A stretch of DNA of 64,000 nt from Sphingomonas sp. PP-F2F-G114-C0414. GTDB taxonomy: Bacteria; Pseudomonadota; Alphaproteobacteria; Sphingomonadales; Sphingomonadaceae. Below are positions 1 to 7,939 of the stretch, one piece after another. The DNA lies in assembly GCF_003688595.1 (NCBI RefSeq), contig NZ_RCWT01000010.1, forward strand, positions 372,001 to 436,000. The letters run 5' to 3'. Every line of letters begins with the position of its first letter. Within the stretch, counting starts at the first letter, position 1. Position numbers and translations under genes: made by a program. Under the pieces are notes generated by a model. The model had not been told where the DNA came from. It saw nothing but the letters and a program-made list of their open reading frames with translations, and did not search any database.

Positions 1-554
<554 letters not shown>

Positions 555-1481
555 ATGACTGTCGAATACTCACCCGTCATGTCCTCAAGCCGGAGCCAAG
601 GCCATCATCACAGGCCGATCGAGCTGCCGGCGTCGCTTTTGACTCGCCAACCGTTCGCTTTCGCGGATCTGGAGGTCGCGTTCGATCCCGAACTCGATAC
701 CTTGTGGACGTACATGCGGCAAAAGGTCCGTCCGAGCTTCAATCCCGGGCTGCTGGCCGAGTTCAATCAGTGGCAGAACGATATCGCGGAGGCATGCTCG
801 TCGGAGATGATGCCGATCCGCTATCTCGTGCTCGGCTCGCGTTTCCCCGGCGTGTTCTCGCTCGGCGGCGATCTCGATCTCTTCGCGGAGCATATCCGTC
901 GTGGCGATCGGCAGGCGCTGGTCCGCTATGGCCGCGCCTGCGTCCGCATCCTGCACCGCAACATGCTCAGCCTCGACCATTCGATCATCACGATCGGGCT
1001 GGTCGAGGGCGACGCGCTCGGCGGTGGTTTCGAAGCGTTACTGTCGTTCAACGTCGTCATCGCCGAGCGGGGCACGAACTTCGGCCTGCCGGAAACCAAT
1101 TTCGGGCTGTTCCCCGGTATGGGCGCGCATTGCTTCCTGTCGCGGCGGCTGGGGTCTGCGCGGGCCGAGCAGATGATCCTGAGCGGGCGGACCTACAGCG
1201 CCGAGGAACTGTACGATCTCGGCATCGTCCATGCGCTGGCCGATCCCGGCAAGGGTCGCGCCGAGGTCGAGCACTATATCCGCCAGAACCGCCGTCGCCA
1301 CAGCGGCCATTGCGCGATTTACGAGGCGTCGCGCTCGGTCAATCCGCTGGCACTCGCCGAGCTCGAGGCGGTCGTCGATCTCTGGGCCGACGCGGCGCTG
1401 CGGCTGAGCGAGTTCGATCTCAAACTGATGCGGCGTCTGGTCGGCGCGCAGACCCGGTTGCTGACCAAGGCGGCGATCTAG
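555..1481 (+). CDS. rpfF: RpfF-type DSF synthase (crotonase family)
   Basis: 308 aa crotonase-fold enzyme, close in length to Xanthomonas RpfF (about 290 aa). RpfF makes cis-2-unsaturated fatty acids (diffusible signal factor) from acyl-ACP by thioesterase plus dehydratase activity. The RpfF-specific pattern is visible: FSLGGDLDLF near residue 100, then GDALGGGFEAL with E160 and FGLPETNFGLFPGMGAH with E180. The 20-residue spacing matches the two catalytic glutamates of RpfF (E141/E161 in Xanthomonas). LSGRTYSAEEL and GIVHALA follow in the expected order. The start at 555 has AAGGAAG upstream. The gene ends 13 bases from the stop of a convergent GGDEF-EAL gene, which suggests a link between the fatty-acid signal and c-di-GMP; no rpfC or rpfG is in the window. 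A generic enoyl-CoA hydratase is the alternative but fits the motifs less well. Confidence 0.8.
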   Translation: MTVEYSPVMSSSRSQGHHHRPIELPASLLTRQPFAFADLEVAFDPELDTLWTYMRQKVRPSFNPGLLAEFNQWQNDIAEACSSEMMPIRYLVLGSRFPGVFSLGGDLDLFAEHIRRGDRQALVRYGRACVRILHRNMLSLDHSIITIGLVEGDALGGGFEALLSFNVVIAERGTNFGLPETNFGLFPGMGAHCFLSRRLGSARAEQMILSGRTYSAEELYDLGIVHALADPGKGRAEVEHYIRQNRRRHSGHCAIYEASRSVNPLALAELEAVVDLWADAALRLSEFDLKLMRRLVGAQTRLLTKAAI

Positions 1482-1494
1482 GACCTCGGGGATC

Positions 1495-3468
1495 TCAGGA
1501 GCGCGCCTGCGCTTTCTGGGCATTGCCGGCAAGCATGGTCGCGACCATGCTTGCCGGCATCGGCCGCGCCAGCAGATATCCCTGCACCGCATCGCACCGC
1601 GTCCGGCGGAGCTGGTTGAGTTGCGCCTGCGTCTCGACGCCCTCGGCAACCGTCCGCATGCCCAGCTTCGCGGCGAGATCGATCACGGTCTGGACGATCG
1701 CCACCGAGGCCGGGCTTTGCTCGAGATCGGTGATGAACGAGCGATCGATCTTCAGCGTCTGGAACGGGAATTTCGTGAGATAGCTGAGCGAGGAATAGCC
1801 GGTGCCGAAATCGTCGAGCGTCGTCCGCACGTGCAGGCGGTTGATCGCATCGAGCGCCGCCAGCGACGCTTCGATATCCTCGAGCAGCACCGACTCGGTC
1901 ACCTCGAGCTCGAGCCGCTCCGCTTCGAACCCGGTGGACGCGAGCGCATTCATGATCACGGTAGTGAGATTGGCCGACCGAAGCTGGATCGGCGACAGGT
2001 TGACCGCGATCTTCACCGCTTGCGGCCACGCGCTGGCGATCCGGCACGCCTCGCGGATCACCCATCCGCCGATCGACACGATCAGCCCGGTATCCTCGGC
2101 GATCGGGATGAATTCCGCCGGTGAGATCGCACCATGCTGCCGGTTGGTCCAGCGCAGCAAGGCCTCGCAGGACAGCACGTGTTCGCCGGCGAGATCGAAG
2201 ATCGGCTGGAACACCAGATGAAACTCGCCGCGTTCCAGCGCGCCCTGCATCTCGGCGGCGAGGTCCCGCGTGCGCGAGATCTTCTCGTCCATCAGCGGTT
2301 CGTAGAAGCACATCTGGCCACGACCGCTGTCCTTGGCGCGATACAGTGCCAGATCGGCGTTCTTCAAAAGCGTATCGGCATCGCTCCCGTCCGCGGGCGC
2401 GATCGCGATACCGATCGATGCGTTCACCTGGAGCAGGCGGCCTTCGTGCAAAACCGGCTTCTCGACGAGCGCCAGGATGGTCTGGCCGATCGTCATCGCG
2501 TCCGCTTCGGTCTTCACCGTGCACACGACGGCGAATTCGTCGCCGCCCAGTCGCGCGACGACGCCGTCCTGGCCGAACGCCTGATCGAGCCGCCGCGCGA
2601 TCTCCGCGAGCAGCGCGTTGCCCGCCAGATGGCCGAACGAGTCGTTGATCTCCTTGAAGCGATCGAGATCGAGCCAGTTGATCGCGAGTTGATGCTCCTC
2701 GGCCGACACCCGCTGCAGCCGCGCTTCGAACTGCTCGCGGAACGCGGTGCGATTGGCGACTCCGGTCAGGTCGTCGCGGCGCGCGATGGCGGCATGATGT
2801 TCGGCGAGCGCCGCCTTCTCGCGCGACGCCACGGTCGCCTTTAGAATGACGCCGTAGGTTTGCAGCGTGATATCCATCATCGCGACGACGAACAGCAGGA
2901 TCACGATGGCCAGGACGATCTTGAGCGGCTCGAGCGATACGAGCAGACCGATCGCGAGCGGCACCGACGCGAAGCTGAGCTGCGACAGCGCGATCCACGG
3001 CCGCCCGGCATTGCGTCCCGCGATCCCCGCCGCGTAGCCGATCGTCGTCGTCACCGCGAGCAGCTGCAGCACGCCGTCATTGGTGTTGACCAGCGTCAGC
3101 AGTCCGAACGTGCCGAGCAGCGACGAATAGCCGATCGCGCCGGATCGATAGAGCCGCTCCTGGCGTCGGCCCCAAGGGCCCAGTGCGGCCTTCTTGGAGG
3201 GCTGGCGCTTCGCACTCCGTCGGCTCAGGCGCAGCGCATCGACGATCCGCGAGCCGGCAACCGCCGCGATCGCTATCGCGCACCCCGTCATCCAGGCGTT
3301 GCCGCTGACCAGCGCGACGATCATCGTGATCGCGCTGCTCGTCACCGCGCCGATCACCAGCGATTGCGGCGATGCGTAGAGCGACTCGACCAGGGTCTCC
3401 TGGACGTAGGCCGCGATCGTCTGATCGGAATGGCGCAACTGCCTGAGGCGGGTAATCAGACCGATCAT
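1495..3468 (-). CDS. membrane-anchored GGDEF-EAL c-di-GMP enzyme
   Basis: 657 aa. Several hydrophobic segments occupy roughly residues 35-200 (for example LVIGAVTSSAITMIVALVS and IVLAIVILLFVVAMM), so the N-terminus is a membrane sensor region without a recognisable PAS or MASE motif. The GGDEF domain has an intact LGGDEF (G308-F312). The EAL domain keeps CEALLRW with E435, ESVLLED, and DDFGTGYSSL followed by LKIDRSF, so both cyclase and phosphodiesterase activities may be present. The C-terminus ends with a typical QGYLLARPMP. It is convergent with rpfF. In Burkholderia and Cronobacter the DSF receptor RpfR is a PAS-GGDEF-EAL protein; here the PAS domain is missing, so a receptor role is only inference. 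A perfect 36-bp palindrome lies inside its last 25 codons. Confidence 0.92.
   Translation of the reverse strand: MIGLITRLRQLRHSDQTIAAYVQETLVESLYASPQSLVIGAVTSSAITMIVALVSGNAWMTGCAIAIAAVAGSRIVDALRLSRRSAKRQPSKKAALGPWGRRQERLYRSGAIGYSSLLGTFGLLTLVNTNDGVLQLLAVTTTIGYAAGIAGRNAGRPWIALSQLSFASVPLAIGLLVSLEPLKIVLAIVILLFVVAMMDITLQTYGVILKATVASREKAALAEHHAAIARRDDLTGVANRTAFREQFEARLQRVSAEEHQLAINWLDLDRFKEINDSFGHLAGNALLAEIARRLDQAFGQDGVVARLGGDEFAVVCTVKTEADAMTIGQTILALVEKPVLHEGRLLQVNASIGIAIAPADGSDADTLLKNADLALYRAKDSGRGQMCFYEPLMDEKISRTRDLAAEMQGALERGEFHLVFQPIFDLAGEHVLSCEALLRWTNRQHGAISPAEFIPIAEDTGLIVSIGGWVIREACRIASAWPQAVKIAVNLSPIQLRSANLTTVIMNALASTGFEAERLELEVTESVLLEDIEASLAALDAINRLHVRTTLDDFGTGYSSLSYLTKFPFQTLKIDRSFITDLEQSPASVAIVQTVIDLAAKLGMRTVAEGVETQAQLNQLRRTRCDAVQGYLLARPMPASMVATMLAGNAQKAQARS
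1524..1559. repeat. perfect 36-bp palindrome inside a coding 3' end
   Basis: Bases 1524-1541 are the exact reverse complement of 1542-1559 (arms TGCCGGCAAGCATGGTCG, no loop). It sits in the coding sequence for the last residues of the GGDEF-EAL protein and 43 bases downstream of the rpfF stop. It could fold into a strong hairpin in both transcripts and act as a bidirectional terminator or mRNA stabiliser. No T-run follows on either side. Confidence 0.85.
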
Positions 3469-3637
3469 GACGGCCTACATGGGAGAAGAAGGTGTAAAAG
3501 AAACGAACAAACACGCGCTGAGCGACTGAAAAAGATATTTTTTATTTGTACGCCGCGCACGACAGTTACGAGGCCGTATTGCCGGCATCGTTCGATCTGT
3601 CGTGGCATTCCGCGCGTGATCCCCGTAGGCGCAGGTC

Positions 3638-4861
3638 ATGAACGTCAAGACCGCTGACCCGTCGATGCAACCACGCGAGTTCGTTGCCTTTATTGCCGCG
3701 CTGATGGCCGTGAACGCGCTCGGCGTCGACCTGATGCTGCCCGCGCTGGCGGATATCGGGCATCAATTGAGCATCGCGACGGCCAACCACCGGCAGTGGA
3801 TCATTACCGCGTACATGCTGGGGTTCGGGACCGGGCAGCTCGTCTACGGCCCGCTGGCAGATCGCTACGGACGCCGTCCTATCCTGCTCGTCACGCTGGC
3901 GGGCTTCGTGCTGGCGAGCATCTTCGCGGCCGGATCGCAGACCTTCGCGGCGCTGCTCGGCGCGCGCGTCCTGCAGGGGCTGATGTCGGCATCGACCCGC
4001 GTGCTGGCGGTCGCGATCGTGCGGGATCGCTATGCCGGGCGACAGATGGCGCGGACGCTGTCGGTGGCGCAGATGATCTTCTTCCTCGTGCCGATCATGG
4101 CGCCGAGCCTCGGCCAGATGCTGCTCGCGTTCGGTCCGTGGCGCTTCATCTTCTATGCGCTCGCCGGTTTCGCCGCGCTCGTCCTGGCATGGTCGTTCAC
4201 GCGGCTGCGCGAATCGCTGCCGGTCGAGAACCGCACGCCGCTGTCGCTCGCAGCGCTCCGCAACGGCTACACGCTGACGCTGACCAACCGGTTTTCCGCC
4301 GGATACGCGGTCGCGGCGTCGATGACGTTCGGCGGCATCATCGCGTTCGTCTCGTCCGCGCAACAGATCTTCGTCGACGAGTTCCACGCCGGCGCGCGGT
4401 TCACGATCCTGTTCGCCATCTGCGCGTTCTCGATGGGCTGCGCATCGTTCGCCAACAGCCGCCTGGTCGAGCGGCTGGGCACCCGGCTGATCTCGCAGAG
4501 CGCGGTGATCGGTCTGATCGTGCTGTCGGTCTGCCATATCGCATTGATCGCATCGGGCCTTGAAACCCTGCCGAGCTACATGGTGTTCCAGGCGTTGAGC
4601 ATGACCTGCATCGGTCTGTGCGGCGCGAACTTCGGGTCGATGGCGATGGAGCCGGTCGGCGCGATCGCCGGCACGGCGTCCTCGATCCAGGGCTTCATCA
4701 CCAGCGTCGGCGCGGTGATCGTCGGATCGCTGATCGGCCAGTCCTATGACGGCACGACCTATCCGCTGGCGATCGGCTATCTGGCGATCGGCGTCGCGGT
4801 GCTCGGCGTGGTCTACGTCGTCGAGGGCGGCAAGCTGTTCCACGCGCATCACAGCGCGTAA
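3638..4861 (+). CDS. Bcr/CflA-family MFS drug exporter
   Basis: 407 aa inner-membrane protein with about 12 hydrophobic segments. The first helices contain the DHA1 signature (MLPALADIG, then GQLVYGPLADRYGRRPILL for the loop 2-3 motif). ARVLQGLMSAS and a VRDRY motif follow; both are typical of Bcr/CflA multidrug or bicyclomycin exporters, which move hydrophobic drugs out in exchange for protons. Length fits the family (about 400 aa). It is divergent from the GGDEF-EAL gene across 169 bases and convergent with the amidohydrolase, ending 28 bases from it. The substrate is unknown. Confidence 0.88.
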   Translation: MNVKTADPSMQPREFVAFIAALMAVNALGVDLMLPALADIGHQLSIATANHRQWIITAYMLGFGTGQLVYGPLADRYGRRPILLVTLAGFVLASIFAAGSQTFAALLGARVLQGLMSASTRVLAVAIVRDRYAGRQMARTLSVAQMIFFLVPIMAPSLGQMLLAFGPWRFIFYALAGFAALVLAWSFTRLRESLPVENRTPLSLAALRNGYTLTLTNRFSAGYAVAASMTFGGIIAFVSSAQQIFVDEFHAGARFTILFAICAFSMGCASFANSRLVERLGTRLISQSAVIGLIVLSVCHIALIASGLETLPSYMVFQALSMTCIGLCGANFGSMAMEPVGAIAGTASSIQGFITSVGAVIVGSLIGQSYDGTTYPLAIGYLAIGVAVLGVVYVVEGGKLFHAHHSA

Positions 4862-4889
4862 GGATTTGCACAAAGTTGCCGTCGGCGGG

Positions 4890-6224
4890 TCAGAGGCTCT
4901 TCGGCGCGCCTTTGACGACTTGGCCGCGGTGCATGACGAAATCGACATGCTCCAGACGGGTGACGTCCTGTAGCGGCGAACCCGTCACGGCGATGATGTC
5001 CGCGGTCTTTCCCGGCGCGAGCGTGCCGATGTCGTCGCGCCCGAGCAGGTCCGCCGCGCTCACCGTCGCCGCGACGATCGCCTGCGTCGGGGTGAGGCCG
5101 TTGCGCACCAGCAAGGCGAACTCGGTCGCGTTGTCGCCGTGCTTCGAGACGCCTGTGTCGGTCCCGAACGCGACCTTCACCCCGGCGGCATAGGCGCGAC
5201 GGTGACTTGCGGCCATCGCGGCCGCGGCGGCCTCGGCCTTGACGATCGTCGCGGGGGGCAGGGCGCCACCCCGCGCCTGCGCGAGTGCGGCAACGGGTGC
5301 GATCTCGGTCGGCACGAGATAGGCGCCCTTGGTCTTGAACAGCCGGATCGTCTCGTCGTCGAGGAACGTACCGTGCTCGATCGAGTCGACCCCGGCCTCG
5401 AGCGCCGCCTTCGTCCCGTCCGCCGCATGGCTATGCGCCGCGACCTTGCGACCCAGACCATGCGCGGTCTCGATGATCGCCCGCATCTCGTCGGGAGTCA
5501 TCGCCCGGCCAAGTCCGCCGCTGACATTCGACAGCACGCCGCCGGTGGCGGCGAACTTGATGACGCGTGCCCCCAGTGCAACCTGTGCGCGGACCGCACG
5601 TCGGCATTCGTCGGGACCGTCGCACAGGTTGATTTCCTTGGCATGCACCGCTTCGGCAAAGTCTTCGGCCAGCCCGTTGCTGCCGTCGCCATGCCCGCCG
5701 GTCACCGAGATCATCTCGCCGGCATTGGTGATCGTCGGCCCGTCGACCGTACCGGCGTCGATCGCATCGCGCAGCGCGCGGATGCCGCGGGGATCGCCGC
5801 CGAGATCGCGCACCGAGGTGAACCCCGCGTTCAGCGTGGTCCGCGCGTTCGCGACCGCGGTCATCTCGTCGTCGAACCGGTCGCGCGTCATCGCCTCGAG
5901 CCGCGCGCGCATCGGATCTCCGCCGATCCCCCAGAGATGGACGTGCATGTCGACCAGCCCCGGCAGCACGAACGCATTGCGCAGGTCGATCAGCGTCGCG
6001 CCCTGTTCGGGCGGTACGAACCCGTCGCGCAATTCGGCGACCTTGCCGTCACGGACGATGACGGTGGTGTTGCCGCGCGGCGGCTGGCCGGGCAGATCGA
6101 GCAACGCGCCTGCCTGGATATACGTTGTCTTCGACGGTGAAGCCTGGGTCCCGGACGCTGAATTCTGGGCCAGCGCCGACGCGGATACGGTGGCTGCGAG
6201 CGCGATCACACATGCTTTGAACAT
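4890..6224 (-). CDS. secreted metal-dependent amidohydrolase (prolidase/imidazolonepropionase-like)
   Basis: 444 aa. The start at 6224 is chosen over an open frame reaching 6326 because it has AGGGGG upstream and begins a clean Sec signal peptide (MFKACVIALAATVSASALAQ). The amidohydrolase metal ligands are visible: H94 and H96 in VDMHVHLWG, K223 in VIKFAATGG, H264 or H266 in AAHSHA, H284 in SIEHGTF and D356 in AFGTDTG. The closing LAPGKTADIIAV and MHRGQVVKG are standard for this family. Related periplasmic enzymes cleave Xaa-Pro dipeptides or act on cyclic amides. The substrate is not predictable. It is divergent from the kaiC-like gene across about 200 bases. Confidence 0.88.
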   Translation of the reverse strand: MFKACVIALAATVSASALAQNSASGTQASPSKTTYIQAGALLDLPGQPPRGNTTVIVRDGKVAELRDGFVPPEQGATLIDLRNAFVLPGLVDMHVHLWGIGGDPMRARLEAMTRDRFDDEMTAVANARTTLNAGFTSVRDLGGDPRGIRALRDAIDAGTVDGPTITNAGEMISVTGGHGDGSNGLAEDFAEAVHAKEINLCDGPDECRRAVRAQVALGARVIKFAATGGVLSNVSGGLGRAMTPDEMRAIIETAHGLGRKVAAHSHAADGTKAALEAGVDSIEHGTFLDDETIRLFKTKGAYLVPTEIAPVAALAQARGGALPPATIVKAEAAAAAMAASHRRAYAAGVKVAFGTDTGVSKHGDNATEFALLVRNGLTPTQAIVAATVSAADLLGRDDIGTLAPGKTADIIAVTGSPLQDVTRLEHVDFVMHRGQVVKGAPKSL

Positions 6225-6330
6225 CGAATTCCCCCTGAGCGGGGCATGCTCGTTCAAGTGCTCGGCTTCGGCAAGTCCTTGCAACCAGTATTTTCCTAAC
6301 GCCGAATACGCGCTGATCTTGATCAAATCG

Positions 6331-6353
6331 GGTTGGCGGCAGGATTGCCAACC
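6331..6353. promoter_or_regulatory. inverted repeat between amidohydrolase and kaiC-like genes
   Basis: GGTTGGC (6331-6337) and GCCAACC (6347-6353) form a 7-bp inverted repeat with a 9-base loop in the divergent promoter region. It lies 75-97 bases upstream of the kaiC-like start. It could be an operator or a leader hairpin; no matching regulator is next to it. Confidence 0.3.
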
Positions 6354-6427
6354 GACCGGGGGCGGCTATGGTTCGTCAACCCTAACGCGCTAGCATCGTT
6401 GGGAGATACTCGATTTAGGATGCCATA

Positions 6428-7939
6428 TTGCCAACCGATCCGCAGACCACCGCGATCGTATCGACCGGTATAGCCGGGCTCGACGACATTCTGGGCGGTG
6501 GCCTGACCCCCCAGCGCATGTACCTGGTCCAGGGGACGCCGGGAACCGGCAAGACGACCTTGGGGCTCGACTTCCTGCTGACCGGGGCCAAGGTCGGCGA
6601 GACTGGGCTCTACATCACGCTGGCCGAAACCGAGGTCGAACTGCGTGCCGTCGCGGCGACGCATGGCTGGTCGCTGGATCAGCTCGAGCTGTTCGAGATG
6701 GTGCCCGCCGACGGCCTGGGCGAGGATCAGGAGCAGACCTTGCTCCACCCGAGCGAGGTCGAACTCGGCGAGACGATTCGCGACATCATGACCAAGGTCG
6801 ATGCGTTCAAGCCTGCGCGGGTCGTCATCGACAGCCTGTCCGAACTGCGGTTGCTCGCGCAGAGCCCGGTCCGGTATCGGCGGCAGATCCTGGCGTTGAA
6901 GCATCTGTTCTCGACGCGGCAGGTCACCGTCCTGATCCTCGACGACAAGGGCGCATCGGGTAGCGATCTCCAGCTCCACAGCATCGCGCACGGCGTCATC
7001 TCGCTCGAACAGACGCTCTCAGGGTTCGGATCGCAACGTCGTCGCCTTCACATCGTGAAGATGCGCGGCGTCCGCTATCGTGGCGGCTATCATGATTTCG
7101 AGATCGAGCGCGGCGGCCTCCGCGTCTACCCGCGGCTGATCGCGGCCGAACATGGCCGGACCTACAATGATGCGTCGGTGTCGACCGGATCGGAAGCGCT
7201 GGACACGCTGCTCGGTGGCGGGCTGGTTCCCGGGACGGCGACGTTGCTCACCGGGCCCGCGGGCGTCGGCAAGACGACGACGTCGGTCCAATGCATGGTC
7301 GCGGCACTCCAGCGCGGCGACCACGCGGCGTATTTCCTGTTCGACGAGCGCCTGCCGACGCTGATGAAGCGCAGCGCCGCGCTCAACCTCGATATCCAGC
7401 CGTTCATCGATTCCGGCCAGCTGAAGATCCGGGCGATCGACCCGGCCGAGATGTCGCCGGGCGAGTTCGCGGATTCGGTCCGCGCCGCGGTCGAGGAATA
7501 TGGCGCGCGCGTGGTCGTGATCGACAGCCTGAACGCGTATCTGCAATCGATGCCCAACGAACAGTTCCTGACGCTGCAGATGCACGAGATGCTGACGTAT
7601 CTGGGGCAGGAGGGGGTCGTCAGCCTGCTGATCCTCGGCCTGCACGGCATGATGGGCGACGTTCGCCAGGACGTGGATCTGAGCTATCTGTCCGATTCCG
7701 TGGTCCAGCTCCGCTATTTCGAGGCACAGGGCGAGGTCCGCCAAGCCATCTCGGTCATCAAAACGCGCACGGCACGGCACGAACGGACGATCCGGGAGTT
7801 TCAGATAGGGAGCAACGGTTTGCAGGTCGGCGAGCCATTGCGCGAGTTCCAGGGCGTCTTGACCGGCGTTCCGACCTTTTCGGGCGAAGGCAAGACGTTG
7901 ATGGCCAGCAAGATGGGTTCTTTGGAAGAGCATGGCTGA
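6428..7939 (+). CDS. two-domain KaiC-like ATPase
   Basis: 503 aa with two RecA-like KaiC domains, close to cyanobacterial KaiC (about 519 aa). Walker A motifs are GTPGTGKTT (36-44) and GPAGVGKTT (276-284). Each repeat has the STG(I/S)xxLD(D/T)xLGGG lead-in. The TTG at 6428 is taken as start because AGGA precedes it by 7 bases; the nearby ATG is out of frame. The catalytic Glu pair of KaiC is A66-E67 in the first domain and D306-E307 in the second. The KaiC phosphosite pair (S431/T432) aligns to S419-Y420. The C-terminal segment up to TIREFQI also aligns with KaiC. It overlaps the following kinase gene by 8 bases, so the two are co-translated. No kaiA or kaiB is in the window. The role is probably signal control of the kinase rather than a full clock. 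Confidence 0.88.
   Translation: MPTDPQTTAIVSTGIAGLDDILGGGLTPQRMYLVQGTPGTGKTTLGLDFLLTGAKVGETGLYITLAETEVELRAVAATHGWSLDQLELFEMVPADGLGEDQEQTLLHPSEVELGETIRDIMTKVDAFKPARVVIDSLSELRLLAQSPVRYRRQILALKHLFSTRQVTVLILDDKGASGSDLQLHSIAHGVISLEQTLSGFGSQRRRLHIVKMRGVRYRGGYHDFEIERGGLRVYPRLIAAEHGRTYNDASVSTGSEALDTLLGGGLVPGTATLLTGPAGVGKTTTSVQCMVAALQRGDHAAYFLFDERLPTLMKRSAALNLDIQPFIDSGQLKIRAIDPAEMSPGEFADSVRAAVEEYGARVVVIDSLNAYLQSMPNEQFLTLQMHEMLTYLGQEGVVSLLILGLHGMMGDVRQDVDLSYLSDSVVQLRYFEAQGEVRQAISVIKTRTARHERTIREFQIGSNGLQVGEPLREFQGVLTGVPTFSGEGKTLMASKMGSLEEHG

Noticed and set aside
1478..2998. 506-residue open frame antisense-shifted in the GGDEF-EAL gene
   Set aside because: It is the +1 frame of a clear GGDEF-EAL protein, Arg-rich and without any domain; it is a high-GC shadow.
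3077..3514. 145-residue leftward frame covering the GGDEF-EAL start
   Set aside because: It is a frame-shifted shadow of the membrane region with no hydrophobic pattern of its own.
5139..6140. 333-residue open frame opposite the amidohydrolase gene
   Set aside because: It lies fully antisense to a gene with intact metal ligands and signal peptide, and its product is Arg/His-rich without motifs.
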